Part shown: positions 7,524 through 14,942 of the stretch, piece by piece
Numbering within the stretch: the stretch's first letter is position 1
Layout of the letters: the number at the start of each line of letters is the position of its first letter
NCBI GenBank assembly: GCA_945957335.1
Contig: CAMFLJ010000024.1
Span: forward strand, 1 to 20,260
DNA: 20,260 nucleotides
Direction: 5' to 3'
Source of the DNA: an uncultured Actinomycetes bacterium
GTDB taxonomy: Bacteria > Actinomycetota > Acidimicrobiia > Acidimicrobiales > Acidimicrobilacustridaceae
Translations under genes and position numbers: made by a program
Notes under the pieces: generated by a model
Databases searched by the model: none
The model's input: the letters and a program-made list of their open reading frames with translations, nothing else
What the model was told of the DNA's origin: nothing

Positions 7524-7574
7524 GCCGAGGCGGGAGAGCGCTCCCACACGGCGGCGGGGCCTCCACCGGGGGTC

Positions 7575-7594
7575 GCGGGCCGCTCCGGGCCCGC
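7575..7594 (-). terminator. Hairpin downstream of yccF
   Basis: GCGGGCC and GGCCCGC pair perfectly around a 6-base loop, about 20 bases past the yccF stop on the minus strand and upstream of the tRNA promoter. There is no T tract. The position fits a terminator separating the two units. Confidence 0.4.
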
Positions 7595-7614
7595 CCTCGG
7601 CGCCGGCCGCGGGC

Positions 7615-7986
7615 TCAGTCGTCGACGATCTCGCGGCCGAAGGGCCACAGCGCCAGCGTCGACAGCTTGAAGGCCTGGATCCCGAACGGGATGCCGATGA
7701 TCGTGATGCAGAGGATGGCCCCGGCCACGAGGTAGCCGAGGAAGATCCCCCACCCGAACAGCACCAGCCAGAGGACGTTGAAGCCCACCTCGAGGCATCC
7801 GCCGCTCGGGGCCCGCTCGACGTGGCGGCCGAAGGGCCACAGCGAGAACGCGGCCAGCTTGAAGGCCTGGATGCCGAACGGGATGCCGATGATGGTGATG
7901 CACATCACCAGGCCGGCCACGGCGTAGCCGAGGGCCAGCCAGATGCCCGCGATGATGAACCAGAGGATGTTGCCGATGGTCTTCAC
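7615..7986 (-). CDS. yccF: YccF (DUF307) family small membrane protein
   Basis: This 123-residue protein is almost wholly hydrophobic and consists of two copies of one unit. Each has a membrane segment and then the block CITIIGIPFGIQAFKL (residues 29-44 and 93-108), followed by LWPFGR. That duplicated block is the hallmark of the YccF/DUF307 family of inner-membrane proteins, whose biochemical function is not established. The start is GTG 7986, with GGAG about 8 bases upstream and a -10-like TAGCGT at 8028-8033. The open frame continues far upstream only because it runs out of frame through murA. The gene follows murA by 77 bases on the same strand but appears to have its own promoter, so a functional tie to peptidoglycan synthesis is not implied. 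Confidence 0.9.
   Translation of the reverse strand: MKTIGNILWFIIAGIWLALGYAVAGLVMCITIIGIPFGIQAFKLAAFSLWPFGRHVERAPSGGCLEVGFNVLWLVLFGWGIFLGYLVAGAILCITIIGIPFGIQAFKLSTLALWPFGREIVDD
7634..7932. repeat. Imperfect direct repeat encoding the two halves of YccF
   Basis: About 107 bases at 7634-7740 recur at 7826-7932, an offset of exactly 192 bases (64 codons). Long exact stretches are shared, such as the block coding for GIPFGIQAFKL. The repeat is an in-frame internal duplication that belongs to the protein family and is not a mobile element. Confidence 0.8.
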
Positions 7987-8027
7987 GCCGGTCTCCAAGG
8001 TGGTGGCGGGTGGGCGACGGGAGCCGA

Positions 8028-8033
8028 ACGCTA
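8028..8033 (-). promoter_or_regulatory. Putative -10 element of yccF
   Basis: On the minus strand TAGCGT sits about 41 bases before the GTG start, leaving a leader of roughly 35 bases that includes the GGAG ribosome binding site. It lies in the 77-base gap after murA. Confidence 0.35.
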
Positions 8034-8063
8034 GGCGCTGGCCCGCCGCGGTGCCGCCGTGCC

Positions 8064-9413
8064 CTAGGAGTGGTCGACGCCGATGGCGCTGAGCTTCGAG
8101 CGGAAGTCGGCGTAGCCCCGGTCGAGCAGCCCGACCCCGTGGATCACGCTCTCGCCGTCGGCCGCGGCGGCGGCCACGACGTAGGAGAACCCGGCCCGCA
8201 GGTCGGGCACCACGAGCTCGGCACCGTGCAGCTTGGTGGGCCCGACGACCACGGCCGAGTGGCGGTGGTTGGCGGCGCCGAAGCGGCAGCGGGTGGGGCC
8301 GAGGCACTCGGTGAAGACCTGGATCTGGGCGCCGAGCGTGCGCAGCGCCTCGGTGTAGCCGAGGCGGTCCTCGTAGACGGTCTCGTGCACGACGCTGACG
8401 CCCTCGGCCTGGGTGAGGGCGGTGACGAACGGCGACTGCCAGTCGGTCATGAACCCGGGGTGCACGTCGGTCTCGAGGGCGAGCGGGCGCAGCATGCGGC
8501 GGGCCCGCCGGAACGAGATGGTGCGGCCGTCGGCGTCGATGGTGAAGTCGCCCCCGGCACGTCGGTAGACGTTGAGGAACGTCGACATGTCCTGCTGCTG
8601 CACGCCCCGCACGGTGATGGCGCCGCCGGTGGCGAGGGCGAGCGACGCCCAGGATGCGGCCTCGAGGCGGTCGCCGATGACCCGGTGCTCGAACCCGCCG
8701 AGCTCCTTCACGCCGGTGACGCGGATCGTGCGGTTGGGCTCGACCGAGATGAGCGCGCCCATCTTCTGCAGCACGGCGATGAGGTCGAGGATCTCGGGCT
8801 CGATGGCGGCGTTGGCGAGCTCGGAGTCGCCCTCGGCCAGCACCGCGGCGAAGAGGAACTGCTCGGTGGCGCCGACGCTCGGGAAGGGCAGGTCGATGCG
8901 GGCGCCGTGGAGGCGGTCGGCACGCAGGTGGATCATGCCGTCGCGGTGGTCGTCGTGGGCGCCGAGGGCCCGCAGCACGCTCATGTGGAAGTCGACCGGG
9001 CGGGGGCCGATGGCGCAGCCGCCGGGCGCGGCCACCACGGCCTCGCCGGTGCGGTGCAGCGACACCGCGGTGGTGAGCACCGGGATGCGGCTGGCGTTGT
9101 GGAGGCGCTCGACGTCGACCTCGCCGAGGGCGGTGAACGAGCCGGCGGTGATGCGGATGCGGTCGGCGTCGTGCTCGACGGTGCCGCCGGTGAGGCGGAT
9201 GAGCTCGTCGACGACCTCGATGTCGCGGATCGTCGAGATGTTGGTGAGCGTGCACGGCTCGGCCGTGAGCAGCGCCGCCACCATCATCTTGGGCAGGGCG
9301 TTCTTGGAGCCGCGGATGACCAGCTCGCCCTCGACGGGCACGCCGCCGCGCACGGTCATCGTGTCGGCGGAGGCACCCGGGGTGGGGCTGGAGGGGCTGG
9401 TCGGCTCACTCAT
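8064..9413 (-). CDS. murA: UDP-N-acetylglucosamine 1-carboxyvinyltransferase (MurA family)
   Basis: The 449-residue protein has the EPSP/MurA fold. MurA adds enolpyruvate from PEP to UDP-GlcNAc, the first committed step of peptidoglycan synthesis in the cytoplasm. Visible active-site residues are K37-N38 in GSKNALPK, Cys133 in PGGCAIGPRPVDFH (the residue modified by fosfomycin), the Asp of TDWQSPF, and the Arg of DLRAGFSY. Cysteine here contrasts with mycobacterial MurA, which has Asp and is fosfomycin-insensitive. Before the active-site loop the sequence reads NASRIPVLTTAV where classical MurA has MRAS, so the residue matching E. coli Arg91 appears to be Asn. From memory this resembles a second actinobacterial MurA clade (Streptomyces has two MurA proteins), so it may be a paralogue. 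An extra N-terminal tail of about 18 residues is Ser/Pro-rich. The start is ATG 9413 with no Shine-Dalgarno, probably leaderless. Confidence 0.92.
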   Translation of the reverse strand: MSEPTSPSSPTPGASADTMTVRGGVPVEGELVIRGSKNALPKMMVAALLTAEPCTLTNISTIRDIEVVDELIRLTGGTVEHDADRIRITAGSFTALGEVDVERLHNASRIPVLTTAVSLHRTGEAVVAAPGGCAIGPRPVDFHMSVLRALGAHDDHRDGMIHLRADRLHGARIDLPFPSVGATEQFLFAAVLAEGDSELANAAIEPEILDLIAVLQKMGALISVEPNRTIRVTGVKELGGFEHRVIGDRLEAASWASLALATGGAITVRGVQQQDMSTFLNVYRRAGGDFTIDADGRTISFRRARRMLRPLALETDVHPGFMTDWQSPFVTALTQAEGVSVVHETVYEDRLGYTEALRTLGAQIQVFTECLGPTRCRFGAANHRHSAVVVGPTKLHGAELVVPDLRAGFSYVVAAAAADGESVIHGVGLLDRGYADFRSKLSAIGVDHS

Positions 9414-9422
9414 GACATCGAC

Positions 9423-9428
9423 AGGCTA
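9423..9428 (-). promoter_or_regulatory. Putative -10 element of murA (leaderless)
   Basis: On the minus strand TAGCCT is 9 bases before the ATG at 9413, matching the LCP gene in both hexamer and distance. The expected -35 position falls inside the hairpin at 9444-9470, and no -35 consensus is visible. Confidence 0.5.
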
Positions 9429-9443
9429 GGTGCCTCGGGCCGC

Positions 9444-9470
9444 CCTGCACCCCCATGCCGGGGGTGCAGG
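9444..9470 (-). terminator. Strong hairpin terminator of the MMPL gene
   Basis: Perfect 11-base arms, CCTGCACCCCC and GGGGGTGCAGG, enclose a 5-base loop. The hairpin starts 34 bases past the MMPL stop on the minus strand and ends 15 bases before the murA -10. No T tract follows. It is the only separation between the two genes. Confidence 0.7.
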
Positions 9471-9504
9471 CGTCACCCGGGCGTCCCCGTGGCCGCAGCC
9501 GGGC

Positions 9505-11829
9505 TCAGCCGACGTCGACCAGCTCGCCCGTGGGCGTGGCCTCGCCGTCGTCCTCGGCATCGAGGTGGCCCTCGACGTCGAGGTGGGGGAGCAGGCGGTC
9601 GAGCCAGCGGGGCAGCCACCAGTTCTTGTCGCCCAGGAGCTCCATGGTGGCGGGCACGAGCACCATGCGGACCACCGTTGCGTCGAGGAACACGGCCACG
9701 GCGAGGCCGAGGCCCATGAGCTTGATGACCCGGTTGGTCTCGAGCATGAAGCTGCCGAAGACGAACACCATGATGGCGGCCGCCGCGGTGATGACCCGGG
9801 CGGTGGCGGCGAGGCCGTCGGCCACCGAGGTGTGCGAGTCGCCGGTGCGGTCCCACTCCTCGCGGATGCGGGAGAGCAGGAACACCTCGTAGTCCATCGA
9901 CAGGCCGAAGACGATGGCGAACAGCATCATCGGCATGAACGGCTCGATGGGTGCGCCCTCGAGCCCGAGGGGCCCTCGCAGCCAGCCCCACTGGAAGACC
10001 ATGACCAGCACGCCGTAGGCGGCGCCGATGGAGAGCAGGTTCATGATCACCGCCTTCAGCGGCACCAGCAGCGACCGGAACACGGCCATCAGCAGCAGGA
10101 ACGAGAGGCCGAGCACCACGCCGAAGAACAGCGGCATGCGGGCGGCGAGGTAGCTGGAGAAGTCGACCTGCACGGCCACCTGGCCGGTGACCACGGGACG
10201 CAGGTCGGAGCCCTGGGTGGCCGCCGGCACGGTGTCGTCACGCAGGCGGTGGACGAGGCTGTCGGTGGCGACGTCCTGCGGCGAGGTGGTGGGGATGACC
10301 CGCCACATCACGGCGGTGGGGTCGGTCGGGTCGTTCGGCACGGCCGGCGACGCGAAGGCGACGCCCTTGGTCTGGCCCAGGGCGGTGGTGACGGCGTCGA
10401 GCTGCGCCTGCGTGGTGCCCGCCGGCAGCTCGGCGACCACGACGATGGGGCCGTTGTAGCCGGGGCCGAAGCCCTCGGCGATGAGGTCGTAGGCCTTGCG
10501 GGTGGTGCTGTCGGCCGGGTTGTTGCCGGCGTCGGAGAACCCGAGGTGCAGGCTCAGGACGGGCACGGCCAGGAGCAGCAGCACCCCGGCGCTGGCGAGC
10601 ATCGAGATCCAGGGGTGGTGCTGGATGACGCGGCTCCAGCGGTACGACAGGGTCTGCTCGGCCGGCTTCGGCGCCCGGCGGGGCACCTCCCGGCGCAGGG
10701 GCGCGAACACGAAGCTGGCGATCAGGATCACGACCGCCAGGGGGATGCCCACGGCCAGGGGCTGGACCTTCAGGCCGATGCCGACGAGGGCCACGGCCAC
10801 CAGGCCGGCGGCGATGAGCCCGCGCCACCGGGTGACCTCGACCCGCGGCCCGGCGAAGCCGAGCAGGGCGGGGAGCAGCGTGAGCGAGGCGACCATGGTG
10901 ACGAGCACCACCGAGGCGGCACCGATGCCGAGGCCGCGCACCATGTCGACGCCCATCACGAGCATGCCCAGCAGGGAGATGACGACGGTGAGTCCGGCGA
11001 AGGCGACCGCGCGGCCCGAGGTGTCGATGGCGATGCCGACCGACTCACGCACGCTGTGCCCGAGGCGCATCTGCTCGCGGTAGCGGGTGACGATGAACAG
11101 CGCGTAGTCGATGCCCACGCCGAGGCCGATCATCACGCCGAGGGTCATGGCGAAGTCGGGCATGGTCAGCACGTTGCTGAGCAGGGCGATGAGCACGCTG
11201 CCGACGCCGATGCCGGCCAGCGCCACGCCGATGGGCAGGCCCATGGCGAGCACGGAGCCGAAGGCCAGGATCAGGATGACGATGGCGAAGGCGAGGCCGA
11301 GCAGCTCCGACGACGGCGGCTTGAAGTCGCCGAAGGCGCTGCCGCCGAACTCGATGCGGAGGCCCTCGACGCCGGTGGGCTGGAGCGACTCGATCTGCTT
11401 GCCGAGGTCGCGGGCGGCGCCGAAGCTCTGGTCGCCCATCTGGAGGCGGGCGAAGGCGATCTGGCCGGCCTGGTCGCCCTGGGTGGCGATCTGGCCGATG
11501 CCCTCGGGGGAGTAGGGGCTGACCACCGGCACGCCGGTCTGCGCGGTGATGTCGGCGAAGTACTGCTCCATCGCCGCCTTCACGGCCGGGTCGTTCACCC
11601 CCTGGGGGACCTGGAACACGATCGAGGCGGCGTCGCCGCTGCGGCCCGCGAAGTCCCGGTCGATGATGTCGAAGCCCTGCTTGCTCTCGACGTTGGGGAG
11701 CTTGAGCTGGGTGGAGTAGTCGGACCCCACCGCGCCGTTGAGCACCCCGCCGGTGATCAGGGCGACGAACCACAGGATCACCACGACCCGTCGATGGTCG
11801 TGGCACCAGGTGCCGAGCCTGCCGAACAT
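9505..11829 (-). CDS. MMPL/RND-superfamily membrane transporter
   Basis: The 774-residue protein has the duplicated MMPL layout: a membrane helix at about 13-31, an extracytoplasmic domain (about 35-170), a helix bundle with GVGIDYALFIVTRYREQ (237-253), then a second helix near 408-428, a second external domain (about 430-560) and a second bundle with the matching FGLSMDYEVFLLSRIREEW (about 641-659). The paired DY motifs carry the proton-relay acidic residues of the family. Such pumps export lipids, hydrophobic drugs or wall precursors across the inner membrane using the proton gradient; the cargo is not readable here. Between the halves are two extra hydrophobic segments (about 337-376). The start is ATG 11829, with GGGAGG 5 bases upstream; an in-frame extension to 11946 would cross the control region and lacks such a site. 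A palindrome just upstream suggests control by a dedicated repressor. Confidence 0.92.
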   Translation of the reverse strand: MFGRLGTWCHDHRRVVVILWFVALITGGVLNGAVGSDYSTQLKLPNVESKQGFDIIDRDFAGRSGDAASIVFQVPQGVNDPAVKAAMEQYFADITAQTGVPVVSPYSPEGIGQIATQGDQAGQIAFARLQMGDQSFGAARDLGKQIESLQPTGVEGLRIEFGGSAFGDFKPPSSELLGLAFAIVILILAFGSVLAMGLPIGVALAGIGVGSVLIALLSNVLTMPDFAMTLGVMIGLGVGIDYALFIVTRYREQMRLGHSVRESVGIAIDTSGRAVAFAGLTVVISLLGMLVMGVDMVRGLGIGAASVVLVTMVASLTLLPALLGFAGPRVEVTRWRGLIAAGLVAVALVGIGLKVQPLAVGIPLAVVILIASFVFAPLRREVPRRAPKPAEQTLSYRWSRVIQHHPWISMLASAGVLLLLAVPVLSLHLGFSDAGNNPADSTTRKAYDLIAEGFGPGYNGPIVVVAELPAGTTQAQLDAVTTALGQTKGVAFASPAVPNDPTDPTAVMWRVIPTTSPQDVATDSLVHRLRDDTVPAATQGSDLRPVVTGQVAVQVDFSSYLAARMPLFFGVVLGLSFLLLMAVFRSLLVPLKAVIMNLLSIGAAYGVLVMVFQWGWLRGPLGLEGAPIEPFMPMMLFAIVFGLSMDYEVFLLSRIREEWDRTGDSHTSVADGLAATARVITAAAAIMVFVFGSFMLETNRVIKLMGLGLAVAVFLDATVVRMVLVPATMELLGDKNWWLPRWLDRLLPHLDVEGHLDAEDDGEATPTGELVDVG

Positions 11830-11854
11830 GGGCGCCTCCCAGTGTGCGCGGCGG

Positions 11855-11877
11855 TTGTCGCCTACCGCCGGCGACAA
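11855..11877. promoter_or_regulatory. Inverted repeat upstream of the MMPL gene, probable operator
   Basis: TTGTCGCC and GGCGACAA are perfect 8-base arms around a 7-base spacer. The repeat lies 26 bases upstream of the MMPL start and overlaps the likely start point of that transcript, a usual place for a TetR-type repressor of an efflux gene. No regulator gene is adjacent. A role for the divergent argS, about 170 bases away, is less likely. Confidence 0.5.
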
Positions 11878-12003
11878 TTGTGGCGCGCCTGCGTTCCGAA
11901 ACTGCCGGCGGCGCTGCGGTCGTCGGTCACAAGGGTTGTCGACCACCCGGCCCGGGGCCTGGAGCCCGGCCCAACCGCTTCGGGGCCCCGGGGGGCCGCC
12001 GGT

Positions 12004-12009
12004 TAGTGT
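12004..12009 (+). promoter_or_regulatory. Putative -10 element of argS-lysA
   Basis: TAGTGT fits TAnnnT and leaves a leader of about 28 bases with GGAAAG (12030-12035) before the GTG at 12045. The stretch 11880-12003 holds GC-rich imperfect repeats and a near-palindrome centred on GTCGAC (11933-11948), but no gene or convincing T-box or riboswitch structure was seen. Confidence 0.35.
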
Positions 12010-12044
12010 GCAACGGCCCGCCCGCCCCCGGAAAGACCCGCTCC

Positions 12045-13652
12045 GTGATCCGCGACCAGCTCGCCGCCGCCATCCGTGCCGCCCTCTCGTCCCTCGAGGT
12101 CACGCCCCTCCCCGAGACGGTCAACCTCGAGCGACCGGCCCGGCGCGAGCACGGCGACTGGTCGTCGAACGTGGCGCTGGCCACCGCGAAGAAGGCGGGC
12201 TGGAACCCCCGCGAGCTGGCCGGGCGCCTGGCCGAGATCCTCAGCGCCGACCCGCCGCCGCACGTCACCGCGGTCGAGATCGCCGGCCCCGGCTTCCTCA
12301 ACTTCCGCCTCGCCGACTCGTGGCTCCACGACGTGCTCGCCGACGTGCTGCAGGGTGGCGTCGACGGCTACGCCCGCGCCGAGGTCGGCACCGGCACCAA
12401 GGTGCTCGTCGAGTTCGTCAGCGCCAACCCCACCGGGCCGCTCCACGCCGGCCACGGCCGCGGCGCCGCCTACGGCGACTCGCTGGCCCGCATCCTCGAG
12501 CGCGTCGGCTACGCCGTCAGCCGCGAGAACTACCTCAACGACCGAGGCGTGCAGATGCAGCTCTTCGCCGCGTCGCTGCGGGCCCGCCAGGAGGGCACGC
12601 CGCTGCCCGAGGGCGGCTACCAGGGCGAGTACATCGTCGAGTGGGCCACCGAGATCCCCGAGGGCGTCGACGTGCTCGAGTGGGGCGAGGCCCGCGCCGT
12701 CGAGGACCACCGCGAGACCCTTGCCCGCATGAACGTCCACTTCGACACGTGGTTCTCCGAGCGGTCGATGGTCGACTCCGGCGCCATCGAGGTCACCCTC
12801 GCCGACCTGCGCGAGCGCGGCGTGGCCTACGACCACGACGGCGCGGTGTGGCTGCGCTCCACCGACTACGGCGACGACAAGGACCGCGTGCTCGTCAAGA
12901 GCGACGGCGAGTTCACCTACCTGCTGCCCGACATCGCCTACCACCGCGACAAGTTCGCCCGGGGCTTCGACCTCCTCATCGACGTGTGGGGCGCCGACCA
13001 CCACGGCTACGTGCCGCGCATGAAGGCCGCCATGCAGGCGCTGGGCCACGACCCCGCCGAGCTCGAGGTCGCCATCCTCCAGCTCGTCAACCTGCTCAAG
13101 GGCGGCGAGCCGGTGCGGTTCTCCAAGCGGGCCGGCGACATCGTCGAGCTGCGCGACCTGCTCGACGAGGTCGGCCCCGACGCCGCCCGCCTCACCTACC
13201 TGCTGCAGTCGATCGACTCCACCCAGACCTTCGACTACGACCTCGTCACCAGCCAGGCCAACGACAACCCCGTCTTCTACGTGCAGATGGCCTTCGCCCG
13301 GATCCGCTCCATCTTCCGGGTCGCGGTCGAGCGCGGCGTCGAGCGCCTGCCGCTGGCGTCGGTCGACCTCTCGCTGCTCACCCACGAGCGCGAGCTCGAC
13401 GTGCTGCGGGCGCTCTCCGAGCTGCCCGACACGCTCGTCACCGCCGCCAACGACCGGGCCCCGCACCGCATCGCCACGTGGGTGCGCGAGCTCGCCGGCG
13501 CGGTGCACGGCTTCTACCACGACTGCTACGTGATGGGTGAGGGCATCAGCCCCGAGCTCACCCAGGCCCGCCTCACCCTCGTCGAGGCCGCCTCGGTGGG
13601 GCTCGAGATCGGCCTCGACCTGCTCGGGGTCAGCGCGCCCGAGCAGATGTGA
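12045..13652 (+). CDS. argS: Arginine-tRNA ligase
   Basis: This 535-residue class Ia synthetase charges tRNA-Arg with arginine in the cytoplasm. In order it has the N-terminal additional domain with EHGDWSSNVAL (35-45) and GPGFLNFRL (81-89), the HIGH-type motif NPTGPLHAGHGR (H134-H137), a Rossmann catalytic core with WGADHHGYVPRMKAA (315-329), the KMSKS-equivalent RFSKRAGD (358-365), and a C-terminal DALR anticodon-binding domain (about 405-535). GTG 12045 is chosen because it places the conserved N-terminus correctly and has GGAAAG upstream; the open frame extends further upstream without family similarity. lysA follows after 7 bases, an order common in actinobacteria. The window's only tRNA gene is also an arginine tRNA, about 4.5 kb away and probably coincidental. 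Confidence 0.96.
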   Translation: MIRDQLAAAIRAALSSLEVTPLPETVNLERPARREHGDWSSNVALATAKKAGWNPRELAGRLAEILSADPPPHVTAVEIAGPGFLNFRLADSWLHDVLADVLQGGVDGYARAEVGTGTKVLVEFVSANPTGPLHAGHGRGAAYGDSLARILERVGYAVSRENYLNDRGVQMQLFAASLRARQEGTPLPEGGYQGEYIVEWATEIPEGVDVLEWGEARAVEDHRETLARMNVHFDTWFSERSMVDSGAIEVTLADLRERGVAYDHDGAVWLRSTDYGDDKDRVLVKSDGEFTYLLPDIAYHRDKFARGFDLLIDVWGADHHGYVPRMKAAMQALGHDPAELEVAILQLVNLLKGGEPVRFSKRAGDIVELRDLLDEVGPDAARLTYLLQSIDSTQTFDYDLVTSQANDNPVFYVQMAFARIRSIFRVAVERGVERLPLASVDLSLLTHERELDVLRALSELPDTLVTAANDRAPHRIATWVRELAGAVHGFYHDCYVMGEGISPELTQARLTLVEAASVGLEIGLDLLGVSAPEQM

Positions 13653-13659
13653 GCCGGCC

Positions 13660-14931
13660 GTGAGCGCCCTGCCCTTCTCGCTGCTGCCCGACACCGCCAC
13701 CGTCGGCGAGCGCGGGCAGCTGATCATCGGCGGTTGCGACACCCTCGAGCTGGCGGAGGAGTTCGGCACGCCGCTCTTCGTCTACGACGAGGCCCACCTG
13801 CGGGCCCGGTGCCGCGAGGCCGTCGCCGCCTTCGGACCGGGCGTCAACTACGCGACCAAGGCGTTCCTCTGCACCGCCATGGCCCGCCTCGCCGCCGAGG
13901 AGGGCTGCAACCTCGACGTGTCGACCGGCGGCGAGTACCACGTGGCGCGCGCCGCCGGCGTGCCTGCCGAGCGGCTGGTGATGCACGGCAACAACAAGGG
14001 CACCGACGAGCTGCGCCGGGCCCTCGCCGAGGGCATCGGCCGGGTGGTCGTCGACTCCTTCGACGAGCTCGACCGCATCGAGGCGCTGGTGGCCGAGGGG
14101 CTCCCGGTGCCGAAGGTGCTCGTGCGGGTGACGCCCGGCGTCGAGGCCCACACCCACGAGTTCATCCGCACCGGCCAGGACGACTCCAAGTTCGGCTTCA
14201 CCCTGTCGAGCGGCATGGCCGAGGCCGCGGTGCAGCGCATCGCCGCCTCCCCGGCCGTCGAGCTCGTCGGGCTGCACGCCCACATCGGCTCGCAGGTGTT
14301 CGAGGCCCGGTTCTTCGAGCTCGCCGTCGATGTCCTGGCGCCGTTCGTCGAGCGCCACGGCCTGCCCGAGCTCTCTCTCGGTGGTGGGCTCGGTGTGGCC
14401 TACGTCGAGGGCGAGGACGCCCCCACCATCACCGAGTGGGGTGCCGCCGTGAAGGCCGCGGTCACCGCTGCGGGCATCACCGCCCACGTCACGGCCGAGC
14501 CCGGGCGAGCGCTGGTGGCCCAGGCCGCGGTCACGCTCTACACGGTCGGCACGGTCAAGGAGCTCGACGGCATCCGCACCTACGTCGCCGTCGACGGCGG
14601 CATGAGCGACAACCCCCGGCCCGTGCTCTACGGCAGCGGCTACGAGGCGTTCCTGCCCCGGGCCGTCGGCGCCGACCGGCCGCGGGTGGTCACCATCGTC
14701 GGCAAGCACTGTGAGTCCGGCGACGTGCTGGTGCGCGACGCCCGCGTGCCCGCCGACCTCTCGGTGGGCGACGTGCTGGCCACGCCGGTCACCGGCGCCT
14801 ACGGGCACTCGATGGGCTCCGGCTACAACAAGGTCACCCGCCCCGCGGTGGTGTTCGTGGCCGACGGCGACGCCCGCCTCGTCGTGCGGCGCGAGACGCT
14901 CGACGACCTCCTCGCCCTCGACCTGGGCTGA
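13660..14931 (+). CDS. lysA: Diaminopimelate decarboxylase
   Basis: The 423-residue PLP enzyme converts meso-diaminopimelate to L-lysine, the last step of lysine synthesis. It has the PLP lysine K67 in NYATKAFL, DDSKFGF (174-180), the HIGS motif (208-211), the glycine loop GGGLGVAY (241-248), EPGRALV (280-286), the dimer-contributed catalytic cysteine C351 in KHCESGD, and GAYGHSMGSGYN (379-390). These identify the fold-type III decarboxylase with confidence and separate it from ornithine or arginine decarboxylases of the same fold. The start is GTG 13660, 7 bases after the argS stop, giving MSALPF; an in-frame extension reads through the argS end. The two genes are almost certainly one transcript. 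In many actinobacteria hom and thr genes come next, but here a TauE-type permease follows. Confidence 0.96.
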   Translation: MSALPFSLLPDTATVGERGQLIIGGCDTLELAEEFGTPLFVYDEAHLRARCREAVAAFGPGVNYATKAFLCTAMARLAAEEGCNLDVSTGGEYHVARAAGVPAERLVMHGNNKGTDELRRALAEGIGRVVVDSFDELDRIEALVAEGLPVPKVLVRVTPGVEAHTHEFIRTGQDDSKFGFTLSSGMAEAAVQRIAASPAVELVGLHAHIGSQVFEARFFELAVDVLAPFVERHGLPELSLGGGLGVAYVEGEDAPTITEWGAAVKAAVTAAGITAHVTAEPGRALVAQAAVTLYTVGTVKELDGIRTYVAVDGGMSDNPRPVLYGSGYEAFLPRAVGADRPRVVTIVGKHCESGDVLVRDARVPADLSVGDVLATPVTGAYGHSMGSGYNKVTRPAVVFVADGDARLVVRRETLDDLLALDLG

Positions 14932-14942
14932 GCGCTCCTCCG

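Noticed and set aside
7634..7932. Direct repeat as a CRISPR or mobile element
   Set aside because: There are only two copies, in frame, and they encode the two halves of YccF, as is usual for that family.
7615..9255. One 546-codon minus-strand frame that would fuse YccF to a long N-terminal domain
   Set aside because: The upstream part is murA read out of frame; a GTG with a ribosome binding site and promoter at 7986 explains YccF alone.
11830..11946. Longer MMPL protein starting at 11946
   Set aside because: The extension is Arg-rich without hydrophobic character and crosses the operator; ATG 11829 has a good ribosome binding site and begins at the usual MMPL N-terminus.
11880..12003. T-box or other riboswitch upstream of argS
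   Set aside because: The region is GC-rich with imperfect repeats, but no conserved T-box sequence was found and most of it is upstream of the predicted -10.
9430..12006. 858-codon open frame on the plus strand opposite the MMPL gene
   Set aside because: Its translation is a low-complexity His/Asp/Glu/Gly/Ala mixture typical of the antisense of a GC-rich gene, while the minus strand encodes a clear MMPL protein.
11844..12044. Longer ArgS starting at 11844
   Set aside because: It would overlap the MMPL control region and adds about 67 residues with no ArgS similarity.
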